A DNA stretch of 44,353 bases from Myxococcota bacterium (GTDB lineage: Bacteria; Myxococcota_A; UBA9160; UBA4427). Each line of letters opens with the position of its first letter. Position 1 is the first letter of the stretch. Both the position numbers and the translations under genes were made by a program. A model generated the notes under the pieces. That model saw only the letters and a list, made by a program, of their open reading frames with translations. It did not search any database and had not been told where the DNA came from. The stretch covers positions 1 through 44,353 of the forward strand of contig JAPYTP010000027.1 in NCBI GenBank assembly GCA_029941885.1, given 5' to 3'. Of the stretch, positions 18,118 to 25,822 are shown in pieces.

Positions 18118-18608
18118 ACGTCCCCTTCCGGGACCAGCTCGCTCGCGACCGAGATATTCCTCTGGCCGTAGGCCTTGATGAACGCGGCGAGTTCGTCGAG
18201 GGGCTTCTCGTCTCGGAGCGTCGCGAGCTTGATGAGCATCGGCAGATTCATCCCAGTCACGACCTCGACCTGGTGTTCGTCGTGGAAGGACAGGCTCATA
18301 TTCGATGGCGTCCCGCCGAACATGTCGGTCAAGATCAAGACTCCACCGCCCTTGTCGGAGGCCTTGAGTCCGGCTGCGATCGCCCCTCTCACCTCTTCGA
18401 CGGGCATCTTCGGGTCGACGGACACCGCATCCCAGCGTGGCGCATCCGGCAGGATCAGCCGCAGTGCCAGCAAGAATTCCTCGCCCAGTCGATAGTGCGT
18501 CACGATCAAGACGCCGATTTCAACCTCGCGTGCCCGCTCCGAGCCCTGCGACGATTCTGAATTTTCCACTTTTTGATTCCCTGCCTCTTTGGCCCGCTCG
18601 GCTGCCAT
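18114..18608 (-). CDS. PTS mannose-family EIIA domain protein
   Basis: A stand-alone EIIA of the mannose/fructose-sorbose family. IGVLIVTHYRLGEEFL carries the phosphorylatable His38, and LTDMFGGTPSNMSL is the second family signature. ATG 18608 is taken as start; the frame is open further upstream within rapZ, and GTG 18617 is an alternative. About 28 polar residues precede the domain. Without IIB/IIC partners here, it probably works as a phosphorylation-state sensor together with HPr, as in the regulatory PTS of many proteobacteria. Confidence 0.92.
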   Translation of the reverse strand: MAAERAKEAGNQKVENSESSQGSERAREVEIGVLIVTHYRLGEEFLLALRLILPDAPRWDAVSVDPKMPVEEVRGAIAAGLKASDKGGGVLILTDMFGGTPSNMSLSFHDEHQVEVVTGMNLPMLIKLATLRDEKPLDELAAFIKAYGQRNISVASELVPEGDV

Positions 18609-18631
18609 CCTGTCCACCGTCGTGTCCACTC

Positions 18632-19504
18632 CTATAGGGGTCTCTCTACGTCTCGGTGTGAAACATTCACCTCGCGGCCCTGCTTGCGCAGGCGACCCGC
18701 GATCGCCTCGGCAACCGCGACCGATCGGTGTCGTCCGCCCGTGCAACCCATACCGATCGTCAGATACGCCTTGCCCTCTTCGTCGTAGAAGGGGAGCAGG
18801 TAGTCGACGAATCCATCGAGTCGTCGGAAGAACTCCCGACCGCGCTCGCTCCCGAGAACATAGTCCGCGACGGACGCCTCGAGTCCAGTCCCCGACCGCA
18901 GCGATTTCTCGAAATACGGATTCGGCAAGAAACGCACGTCGAAGAGCAGCTCGACAGCACCGGGCGTGCCGTAGCGGTACCCGAACGAGACGAGATTGAC
19001 GACCGTCTCTCGCCCGGCCCCGGAGACGTGCCGGACGATGGTGTCTTTCAGCTGGTGGACGTTGAGCGTCGTCGTATCGATCTTCAGGTCCGCCAGGCTC
19101 ACGACTTGATCGAGGAGGCTGCGCTCCCGCTCGATGCCGTCCAACACGGAGCCTTCGGGCGAGAGCGGATGCACCCTTCGGGTCTCCCGATAGCGCCGCT
19201 CCAGGGTCTCGTTCGAGCAATCGAGGAAGAGCACCTCGACCGCAGCGTGCTGGGTGCGCAGTTCGGCAACGACCTCGGGAAAGCTCTCGAGAAAGTCCTT
19301 CTCCCGAGCATCCAGGGCGAGGGCAATCTTCTCGATCGAAGTGGACGCGGTCGCACAGAGCGCGAGGAACTGCGGTACGAGCTGCACGGGAAGATTGTCG
19401 ACGCAGTAGAACGAGAGATCCTCGAGCGCCGCCATCGCCGTCGTCTTCCCCGAACCGGAAAGGCCACTCACGAATACGATCTGTTGCGAGCTGACGCTGA
19501 TCAA
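18632..19504 (-). CDS. rapZ: RNase adapter RapZ / nucleotide-binding protein (YvcJ family)
   Basis: The 290-residue protein has Walker A GLSGSGKT (14-21), Walker B-like region around LALDAR, and the C-terminal IGMGCTGGRHRSV motif that defines the family. RapZ binds glucosamine-6-phosphate and guides RNase E to GlmZ in enterobacteria, while YvcJ links to nucleotide signalling; the exact role in this lineage is unknown. The start is TTG 19504, supported by GGGGGAGG five bases upstream and by overlap with the hprK stop. Its neighbours ptsN, hprK, EIIA and ptsH fit the standard cluster. Confidence 0.95.
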   Translation of the reverse strand: MISVSSQQIVFVSGLSGSGKTTAMAALEDLSFYCVDNLPVQLVPQFLALCATASTSIEKIALALDAREKDFLESFPEVVAELRTQHAAVEVLFLDCSNETLERRYRETRRVHPLSPEGSVLDGIERERSLLDQVVSLADLKIDTTTLNVHQLKDTIVRHVSGAGRETVVNLVSFGYRYGTPGAVELLFDVRFLPNPYFEKSLRSGTGLEASVADYVLGSERGREFFRRLDGFVDYLLPFYDEEGKAYLTIGMGCTGGRHRSVAVAEAIAGRLRKQGREVNVSHRDVERPL

Positions 19505-20253
19505 CCGTCCTCCCCCTTGTCTCCGCCATCGAGGATGCCACCCCTCGCGCGCAATCGCTCATCGAGTCGTCTCGCCGCGTTCACCCCGCGCAACCGAAGT
19601 TGCCAATCGCGAACAGCGAGTTCCACCAGGGTCGCAAGGTTGCTCGCCGCGTGGACGGGTAGTTGAACCGTTGGGATTTCGACTCCAAGCAGGGTCTCCC
19701 GCGCGCGCTCCAGACCGATCCGCTCGAACTGGACGCCTGATCCCATGTCCTCGAGGCGAACGACGAAACCCACCTCGCACTCGTCGAGCGTGGCCTCGGT
19801 GCCAAAGAGATCTGCCACGCTCATCAGCCCGAGACCGCGCACTTCGATGAAATGCCGGATATGCGGAGGGGCCCAGCCGATCAGTCGACCCGTCTCGGAA
19901 TCCGCCCTCAACCGGACGACATCATCGGCAACGAGCCGCTGCCCCCGGCGAACCAGCTCGATTACGCACTCGCTCTTGCCGACCCCACTCGGGCCGAGGA
20001 TGAGCACTCCGAGACTGGCAACCTCGACGAGAGAGCCGTGGATCTGATCGGTCTGGCCTTCGCCGTCAGGGATTTCATTCGCGGGGATGGAAGACGCTTC
20101 GTCGAACAATGGCTCGTTTCCCGGATTGCCGAGGGCGAAGGGGGGCCAGCGTGCGCTGCAGAAGAGATTGGCACAGGAAGACCCTGCGAATGACCGGCCA
20201 AGCGCCGAACAGGGTCCGAGGGAGTGTATCCCGTTCGCGAGACCCGGGATCAA
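19501..20253 (-). CDS. hprK: Short HPr kinase/phosphorylase (catalytic domain only)
   Basis: The HprK C-terminal catalytic domain is clear: IHGSLVEV, Walker A GPSGVGKS, RLVADDVVRL, the signature IEVRGLGLMSV, and the late VNAARRLDERL. HprK phosphorylates and dephosphorylates the regulatory serine of HPr. The roughly 130-residue N-terminal domain of Firmicutes HprK is missing. The coordinates use the longest frame (TTG 20253, 2 bp after the ptsN stop), but its first 48 residues look non-coding. TTG 20109, giving 202 residues, is the better guess. Short HprKs are known in alphaproteobacteria. The stop overlaps rapZ. Confidence 0.88.
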   Translation of the reverse strand: MIPGLANGIHSLGPCSALGRSFAGSSCANLFCSARWPPFALGNPGNEPLFDEASSIPANEIPDGEGQTDQIHGSLVEVASLGVLILGPSGVGKSECVIELVRRGQRLVADDVVRLRADSETGRLIGWAPPHIRHFIEVRGLGLMSVADLFGTEATLDECEVGFVVRLEDMGSGVQFERIGLERARETLLGVEIPTVQLPVHAASNLATLVELAVRDWQLRLRGVNAARRLDERLRARGGILDGGDKGEDG

Positions 20254-20255
20254 GG

Positions 20256-20717
20256 TCAGAACTTCGCGTCTTCCTCTTCGATCGCGCGAAAAATCTCATC
20301 GAGATCGGTGGCACTCAGCAGCTTCTCACGAAAACTGGCGTCGCGGAAAAATCGCGAGATGCGTGCGAGCGCCTTGAGGTGCTGCCCCCCGGATTGTTCA
20401 GGCACCACCAATAGGAAAAATAGCTGCGTGGGCTGGCCGTCGATCGACTCGAAATCGACGCCGCCCTTGCTGCGGGCGAAGGTCGCGACCAGTCGATCGA
20501 GCCCCTGGACCTTCCCATGGGGAATCGCGACGCCCTCACCGATTCCGGTGCTCTGGAGCGCTTCGCGCTCGCACAGAACCGTCAGCAGTCCGTCGCGATC
20601 CAGAGCGGATTCCGTGGCGGACAGCGAGCCCGCAAGTTCCGCCAGGATGTCGGTCTTGGTGGTGGCGGCCAGATCCAGGATCGAGGCTTCGCGTACGAGA
20701 ATGTCGGTGATCTTCAT
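20256..20717 (-). CDS. ptsN: PTS nitrogen-regulatory EIIA (PtsN)
   Basis: A 153-residue EIIA of the fructose/nitrogen type. The phosphorylated residue is His67 in GVAIPHGK, followed by FFLLVVPEQSGGQHLKALA, both diagnostic. PtsN transmits the PTS-Ntr phosphorylation state to targets such as potassium transport and sigma-54-linked functions. ATG 20717 has GGAG six bases upstream. It lies 185 bp after rpoN; the hpf gene usual in that gap is not present. The next gene is hprK. Confidence 0.94.
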   Translation of the reverse strand: MKITDILVREASILDLAATTKTDILAELAGSLSATESALDRDGLLTVLCEREALQSTGIGEGVAIPHGKVQGLDRLVATFARSKGGVDFESIDGQPTQLFFLLVVPEQSGGQHLKALARISRFFRDASFREKLLSATDLDEIFRAIEEEDAKF

Positions 20718-20902
20718 CGAGGCTCCGGAGGTGCGAGCGCACTCTATCCCACCGCAACCCCCTCTCGCTATCCCCCGTCAGACCGATGCACCGCCCGCTC
20801 GAGCGCTTTCACCATGCCCTCACCCCAGAGTTCGGAATCGAGCGGTTCTCGCCAGATTGGCGGACCGAAAGGTCTCCCGATCGAAGATCTGCCGAGAACG
20901 GC

Positions 20903-22453
20903 TCAGCAGATCTGTCGACGTTTGGTCGACGACAGGATGTTCATCGCCTCCCGGTATTTCGTGACGGTCCGACGGGCGATATCGATATTGGCGGCCTTCA
21001 GCATCTCGGCGATCCGCTGGTCGGACATGGGCCGGCCGGAATCCTCGTTCTCGATGATCTTGCGGATCTTGTCCTTCACGCTCTCGCTCGCCAGCGCCTC
21101 GCCGTCGAAGCGACTGATGCTCGAGTTGAAGAAATACTTGAGTTCGAAGATCCCCTGCGGCGTGTGTACGTATTTGTTGGTCGTGACGCGACTGACGGTC
21201 GACTCGTGCATCTCGATGTCGTCGGCGACGTCGCGCAGATTCAGCGGCTTGAGATGAGCGACCCCGTGTTCGAAGAAGTCGCGCTGATACTGGATGATGC
21301 TCTGCATCACCTTGTAGATCGTCCGCTGCCGCTGGTGGATTGACTTGATCAGCCACATCGCGGACCGAACCTTGTCGTGGACGTAGTTCTTCGTCTCCCT
21401 CTCACCGAGTTCGGCGCTGCGAACCGGATTCGCCGACCCGGCGCCGCGATCCTTCGAAAGCACATCGCGGTAGATCGAATTGATCTTGAGCTTCGGTAGG
21501 CCGTCCTCGTTCAGGAGGACGTGAAAATCGTCGCCTACCTTGTAGACATAGATATCCGGGGTGATGTAGACGGGGTCGTCGCCGCCGAAGCCCCGTCCGG
21601 GACGCGGCTCGAGTTTTCCGATCACCCGCGCGGCGTCCGCAACTTCCTGGAGGGTCGCGCCCGTCAGTCGTGTCAGGCCGCGAAAGTCCCGCTTCTGGAG
21701 CAGGTCGATATGTTCGTCGACAAGGGTGCGCACGAGGTCATTCCCGACCTCGAGCGTGTCGATCTGTATCAACAGGCATTCGCGTAGATCACGCGCGGCG
21801 ACGCCGATCGGGTCGAGCTTCTGAATCTCGCGCAGCACGCGCAAGACCTCGTATTCCTGCGCTTGCGCCTGCCCCGCAATTTCCTCGATGCTCGAGCGGA
21901 GGAATCCGCGGTCGTCGATATTGCCGATGATCCAACTCGCGATCTCGAGAGCGGCCCCGTCGAGGTCGGTGACCTGGAGCTGCCATTCCAGATGTTCGCC
22001 GAGACTGGGGCGTCGGGCGTAGGTGGCTTCGAGCGAGGGCCGATCGTCCTCTCCCGCCACTCCGCCGGTCTCGAGGCCCGTCATCGGGTGACTCTCGAGA
22101 TATTGTTCCCACTCGACGTCCGCGATCTTCTCGGCGTCCGTCGGCCCGACCTCCTCCGCAGCCGCCCCATCGGGCTCGTGATCTGCGCCGTCGAGCTGCT
22201 CGTCGATCCGCCCGTCGGATTCGCTCGATTCGTCTTGCGGATCCGAGCCCTCGTGCGTCGCGTCCTCACGTTCCGCCTGGGTCTCTTCCTCGACCTCGGT
22301 TTCCTCGAGAACGGGGTTCTCCTGGAGCTCCTGTTGGACGAGGTTGACCAGTTCGAGTTGATTCAACTGCAACAACTTGATCGCCTGCTGCAGCTGCGGC
22401 GTCATCACCAGCTGCTGCGAGATCCGGAGTTGTTGTTTCAGCTCTATCGCCAT
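20903..22453 (-). CDS. rpoN: RNA polymerase sigma-54 factor (RpoN)
   Basis: The 516-residue sigma-54 has the Gln-rich activator-contact region I at the N-terminus (QQLRISQQLVMTPQLQQA), an acidic linker (about residues 45-110), the core-binding region, the HTH, and the RpoN box ARRTVTKYRE near the C-terminus that reads the -24 promoter element. The frame opens 14 codons upstream of ATG 22453, but MAIELKQQL is the family N-terminus, so 22453 is chosen. About 210 bp separate it from lptB, with two small hairpins in the leader. Confidence 0.97.
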   Translation of the reverse strand: MAIELKQQLRISQQLVMTPQLQQAIKLLQLNQLELVNLVQQELQENPVLEETEVEEETQAEREDATHEGSDPQDESSESDGRIDEQLDGADHEPDGAAAEEVGPTDAEKIADVEWEQYLESHPMTGLETGGVAGEDDRPSLEATYARRPSLGEHLEWQLQVTDLDGAALEIASWIIGNIDDRGFLRSSIEEIAGQAQAQEYEVLRVLREIQKLDPIGVAARDLRECLLIQIDTLEVGNDLVRTLVDEHIDLLQKRDFRGLTRLTGATLQEVADAARVIGKLEPRPGRGFGGDDPVYITPDIYVYKVGDDFHVLLNEDGLPKLKINSIYRDVLSKDRGAGSANPVRSAELGERETKNYVHDKVRSAMWLIKSIHQRQRTIYKVMQSIIQYQRDFFEHGVAHLKPLNLRDVADDIEMHESTVSRVTTNKYVHTPQGIFELKYFFNSSISRFDGEALASESVKDKIRKIIENEDSGRPMSDQRIAEMLKAANIDIARRTVTKYREAMNILSSTKRRQIC

Positions 22454-22473
22454 CGAATCAAAAATCCTCTTTT

Positions 22474-22505
22474 CCACGCCTCGTGGGTCCCGCACGTTTC
22501 GTGCG
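22474..22505. promoter_or_regulatory. Two tandem small hairpins in the rpoN leader
   Basis: CCACG-CCT-CGTGG (22474-22486) and CGCACG-TTT-CGTGCG (22491-22505) lie four bases apart, 20 to 52 bp upstream of the rpoN ATG. Both have 3-nt loops and share an ACG/CGT core. They could fold in the mRNA leader or act as a tandem binding site. Confidence 0.35.
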
Positions 22506-22665
22506 CCGACTCACCCAATCCTCTTCGCGTCCTGCGGGCTCGATCTCTTGAGCTGAAGAATGCCCTAGTCGTCCCACAAGAAAAGCCAAACGGTCGAAAC
22601 AACCCCTCAGATCATACGCCCGCCCCTCGGGCAACCTCCCGTTCGGGCCGGAGATCGCCCCGCGA

Positions 22666-23397
22666 TCAGTTCAAACTGAAATTTTTCCCGAGGTAGACTT
22701 CGCGAACCTCTGGATCGTCCGCGATCTCAGCGGGCGTCCCCAATCGCAGGATCTTCCCGTCCTTGATGATGTAGGCGCGATCGCAGATCGACAGAGTCTC
22801 CCGGACGTTGTGGTCGGTGATGATGACGCCGATATTTCGAGCCTTGAGTTGTTCGATGATCTTCTGGATGTCGATCACCGCAATCGGGTCGACCCCGGCA
22901 AAGGGCTCATCGAGCATCATGAATTGGGGATCGAGAACGAGGGCTCGAGTGATCTCGACGCGGCGGCGCTCGCCGCCCGAGAGATCCGCACCCTTCCGGT
23001 TGGCCTTCTCCGTCAGGCCGAGTTCTGCCAGGAGCTCCGCGAGACGCTCCTTCCTCCGCGCGCGATTCGATTCGACGGTCTCGAGAATCGCTCCAACGTT
23101 GTCCGCAACGCTGAGCTTTCTAAAGATGGAGGCTTCCTGCGGCAGATAGGTGATCCCCATTCGCGCACGGCGGTACATCGGAAGCTCGGTGATGTCCTCG
23201 TCCCCGAGAAAGACCTGCCCCTCAGTGGGGCGAACACTGCCTGCCATCATGTTGAAGGTCGTCGTCTTACCCGCGCCGTTCGGACCGAGCAGACCCACCA
23301 CCTCCGCACTTCGGACCTCGAGGTCAATCCCGCGAACCGCTTCCTTTTCACCGTACCGCTTCACCAACCGCGAGGCCACGAGCACCTGCTTGCTCAC
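22666..23397 (-). CDS. lptB: LPS export ABC transporter ATP-binding protein LptB
   Basis: LptB is the cytoplasmic ATPase that powers LPS transport through LptFG and LptC to LptA. The 243-residue protein has Walker A GPNGAGKT (38-45), a Q-loop near PQEASIF, the signature DLSGGERRR, Walker B MMLDEPFAGVDP and the switch histidine in ITDHNVRETL, with LptB-typical wording throughout. The start is GTG overlapping the lptA stop. lptF/lptG are not in the window. Confidence 0.96.
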   Translation of the reverse strand: MSKQVLVASRLVKRYGEKEAVRGIDLEVRSAEVVGLLGPNGAGKTTTFNMMAGSVRPTEGQVFLGDEDITELPMYRRARMGITYLPQEASIFRKLSVADNVGAILETVESNRARRKERLAELLAELGLTEKANRKGADLSGGERRRVEITRALVLDPQFMMLDEPFAGVDPIAVIDIQKIIEQLKARNIGVIITDHNVRETLSICDRAYIIKDGKILRLGTPAEIADDPEVREVYLGKNFSLN

Positions 23398-24500
23398 ATC
23401 ACACCTCTCGCTTTTCCGCAGGTCGCTTGGGCATCACCGTTGGCAAGGATCACGATCGACGCCGCCCCGTCGACGCGAGCACGGTCCCTGGCGAGGTCGA
23501 ACTGGATGGATTTGCCCCGCACGATGTCGCATCCCTGGAAGAGTTCAGCGTGCCCTGTACAAGTCAATTGCTGCGCATCACGAAGATAGATCGCACGATC
23601 GCATCGGGCCCGTCGGTGGCCCTGATCGATATTCACGCGACCCCTCGCTACGAGCCTCTCCGGCTCCGATTCACCCTTTCGATAGGTTGCCTTGAGATGA
23701 TCACTGCGAAGCGTCACGTTGGCCTGTCGAACGACCACGTTGCGTTGGAAGATGAGTTCACGTCCATACTTACGATTGACGATCTCCGCTTGGTCGGCCT
23801 TGATCTCGATCGGTGCATCGTTGTCGAAGCCGGCGAGGACGAGAGCGGAGTCCAATCCGCGACGGTTCCCCTGCCCCCTCGGCGCGGAACCACCATCGGA
23901 CCGTGGGGCCCATGCGCTCCGAGGACCGAATCCAACGCGGTGCTGGGAAACCTGCGAAACACCCTCCCCGCTTCCGGAGTCGGAGGAGCCGAGGTCGCTT
24001 AGGATGGCCGCCGCGAGGCGTCCCCCGGCGTCCTGGATCTGCTCCAGATTCGCAATCACCGTGTCATGTCGCGAGAGTTCGGCTCCGGAGTGCCCCGAAC
24101 GCAAGACGATCTCGATCCGGTGCTCACCATCCGATCCCTCGACCGCACCATTCGAGGCAATCAGCCGACCGACCACCACGGTCTCGACGGCCGCGTTGTA
24201 CGCCCATCGCCGAATCTTCTCGGCGGAGGGTTCGAGGCGCGGCTCCGCAACGAAATCACCGGGCGTGATCAGGCGATCCAGTGGGTCCAGAGTGTGTTGG
24301 CGGAGTTCCCCAACGATCGCTTCCGCGACTCGCTCAGCCTGAACGCCCCCGGCAAAGGGAGCCACTGCAATGCGTATCGGATCCGATGCGGCCTCCGCGG
24401 GAACCAACAACACGAACGTCCAGACGAAGGCGGCCCTCGAAAAGGACTGGAGGGCCAGCCAAAATTTCGGGTCCAGGGCAGCCAGGCTTCTTCGCTTCAT
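23394..24500 (-). CDS. lptA: LptA/OstA-domain protein with extra N-terminal TolB-like domain
   Basis: At 368 residues this is twice the usual LptA. After an N-terminal signal region (FVWTFVLLVPAEA), residues about 40-170 (IRIAVAPFAGG, ERVAEAIVGELRQH, VVVGRLI, GGRLAAAILSDLG) resemble the alpha/beta domain at the N-terminus of TolB and related periplasmic proteins. A polar linker follows (about 170-225), then the LptA beta-jellyroll from about 230 (IEIKADQAEIVNRKYGRELIF, LRSDHLKATY, CDRAIYLRDAQQLTCTGHAEL). LptA bridges the periplasm for LPS. Overlaps with lptC and lptB show a tight lptC-lptA-lptB operon. The N-terminal assignment is by pattern only. Confidence 0.85.
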   Translation of the reverse strand: MKRRSLAALDPKFWLALQSFSRAAFVWTFVLLVPAEAASDPIRIAVAPFAGGVQAERVAEAIVGELRQHTLDPLDRLITPGDFVAEPRLEPSAEKIRRWAYNAAVETVVVGRLIASNGAVEGSDGEHRIEIVLRSGHSGAELSRHDTVIANLEQIQDAGGRLAAAILSDLGSSDSGSGEGVSQVSQHRVGFGPRSAWAPRSDGGSAPRGQGNRRGLDSALVLAGFDNDAPIEIKADQAEIVNRKYGRELIFQRNVVVRQANVTLRSDHLKATYRKGESEPERLVARGRVNIDQGHRRARCDRAIYLRDAQQLTCTGHAELFQGCDIVRGKSIQFDLARDRARVDGAASIVILANGDAQATCGKARGVM

Positions 24501-25036
24501 AGATCCTGTACGACCGTCGCGCCTCCCTCGAGTTGGAAGCGGTCCTCGTTCACGAAATACCGGAAGCCGCCCCCCCGATACCGTCCGTCCTGATCCACGA
24601 TCAGTACGGGGTCGTCGGAGTAGAGCACCCCCTTCGCTTCATCATAGGCCACCCAGAGCGCTTCGAACTGCCGGTCTCCCTCGATCGTCCCGACGACATG
24701 TCCTTCGGCGACGAACGCCCGGGTCGAGAGGTTGAGCCGTCCCTTGTCGCAGCGCATCTGAAAGCCCGTTCGACCTTCTCCCGGAGCGACCTGAACGTCG
24801 AGCGTGTCGAGGTCGGCGACCTCCCGTTCCGGATAGAATTTGGCAGTCTCCGCGCGGAGGAGAATCTCGTTCGCCGACCCAGCGCTCGCCACGAAGATCA
24901 TCCCAGTCACGTGTAGGACCTGCCCGAGATCGCCGTCGAGCCATCCGAGATCGGGTGCCTCCGCCCTTACCGACCCCGCAGCTCCCAGAATGGACACGAG
25001 TGTCAGCAGGACGATCGTGACGATGCGACCGGCCAT
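24497..25036 (-). CDS. lptC: LPS export protein LptC
   Basis: A 179-residue LptC-like protein. An N-terminal hydrophobic stretch (IVTIVLLTLVSILGAA) is either the membrane anchor or a cleaved signal (VRAEAPD would be a cleavage site). The rest is a beta-rich LptC jellyroll: LLRAETAKFYPEREVADLD, MRCDKGRLNLSTRAFVAEG and YDEAKGVLYSDDPVLI. In the Lpt machine it passes LPS from LptBFG to LptA. It overlaps lptA by ATGA and follows the small upstream gene by 9 bp. Confidence 0.9.
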   Translation of the reverse strand: MAGRIVTIVLLTLVSILGAAGSVRAEAPDLGWLDGDLGQVLHVTGMIFVASAGSANEILLRAETAKFYPEREVADLDTLDVQVAPGEGRTGFQMRCDKGRLNLSTRAFVAEGHVVGTIEGDRQFEALWVAYDEAKGVLYSDDPVLIVDQDGRYRGGGFRYFVNEDRFQLEGGATVVQDL

Positions 25037-25045
25037 TGGGACGAG

Positions 25046-25318
25046 TCAGTCCTCGTGGCCGAAGGCGGTCTTGAAGGGCTCGTGGCTGACGAGCCAATGG
25101 GCCGGGCGAAGCAGGAGATAGTCGAGCGCCACTCCCAGTGGATGGAGCATGTAGGCAACGATCCGCAGAGGATGCCCACCCTCGCTCGGATCGTATTCAT
25201 CCGCCGCCACCGGGCTCGCCAGGGCCAGAAGGAGCGCCGCGACAACCGCCGCAATCCAGCCTCCCCCACGAGGCCATCGCCGAGGCACCGCTCTCCCGAT
25301 CTTCTCTTCTCGTCGCAT
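25046..25318 (-). CDS. Small conserved-looking membrane protein upstream of lptC
   Basis: A 90-residue protein starting at ATG 25318, with GAGGAG seven bases upstream; the longer frame upstream lacks such a site. It has a basic N-terminus, a membrane span or signal (GWIAAVVAALLLALASPVAA), then a compact C-terminal half (HPLRIVAYMLHPLGVALDYL, RPAHWLVSHEPFKTAFGH). From memory, similar short proteins occur in other deltaproteobacterial genomes, with no known function that I can name. Only 9 bp separate it from lptC, so a link to envelope assembly is plausible but unproven. Confidence 0.75.
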   Translation of the reverse strand: MRREEKIGRAVPRRWPRGGGWIAAVVAALLLALASPVAADEYDPSEGGHPLRIVAYMLHPLGVALDYLLLRPAHWLVSHEPFKTAFGHED

Positions 25319-25559
25319 ATTCGTCTCCTCGCGGCCTCGGCCGCGTTTGCTCCGTCCCAGTGCGCCGCCCGTTCGACGATCGCGAGTCGCCTTCGGGACC
25401 CCTCGATGGGCTGGGACAACCACCACACCGGGTCGGGTTCTTCCTGCTCCTCCCTCGATCGGGAGGGTCGCGGCGCAGCTTAACGAGTTCCCCGGTCCGG
25501 CGCCCGGGGGGTGCCGTGCTTTCACAACGCAGCCCGACTTCGATCGATTCCAAGAAGTA

Positions 25560-25770
25560 TCTCGATGCGATCAAGATTGAAACTTAGAATGTTATCTTTC
25601 TAGAAAGTCAATTTTTGAGTTATTTTTGACAGATATGGATTCATTCGAGCCGATATCTCCATATAATGTGAGATAAAACAATGTTTATGTCATACCCAGA
25701 GTCGTATCTTCCAGATTTATGACGAATTCTATCATATTATCCGAAATATCAAGGGTTCAAGAAACCTCCT
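25560..25770 (+). promoter_or_regulatory. AT-rich ilvB upstream region with dyad over a TATAAT
   Basis: The 500-bp gap 25319-25822 holds no gene. Its second half is strikingly AT-rich against a GC-rich window. TATAAT at 25662-25667 is a candidate -10. ATATGGA (25633-25639) and TCCATAT (25658-25664) form a 7-bp inverted repeat overlapping it, as an operator would. TTGACA at 25626 is too far away (30 bp) to pair with it. No T-box or leader peptide rich in branched-chain codons is seen. Confidence 0.5.
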
Positions 25771-25822
25771 GGTCGGCACTACGGCCCAATTCGAGTCCAA
25801 GAATCATCGCAGAGAGTGAGTC

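Noticed and set aside
18609..19562. N-terminal extension of the EIIA-Man frame across rapZ
   Set aside because: Only the last 164 codons have EIIA motifs; the upstream part is an Arg-rich shadow of rapZ.
25626..25667. TTGACA and TATAAT as one promoter
   Set aside because: The spacing is 30 bp, far from the 16-18 bp needed; only the TATAAT with the dyad was kept as a candidate.
25319..25822. T-box or leader-peptide attenuator for ilvB
   Set aside because: No T-box core (TGGNACCGCG-like) and no short frame rich in Ile, Leu or Val codons are visible.
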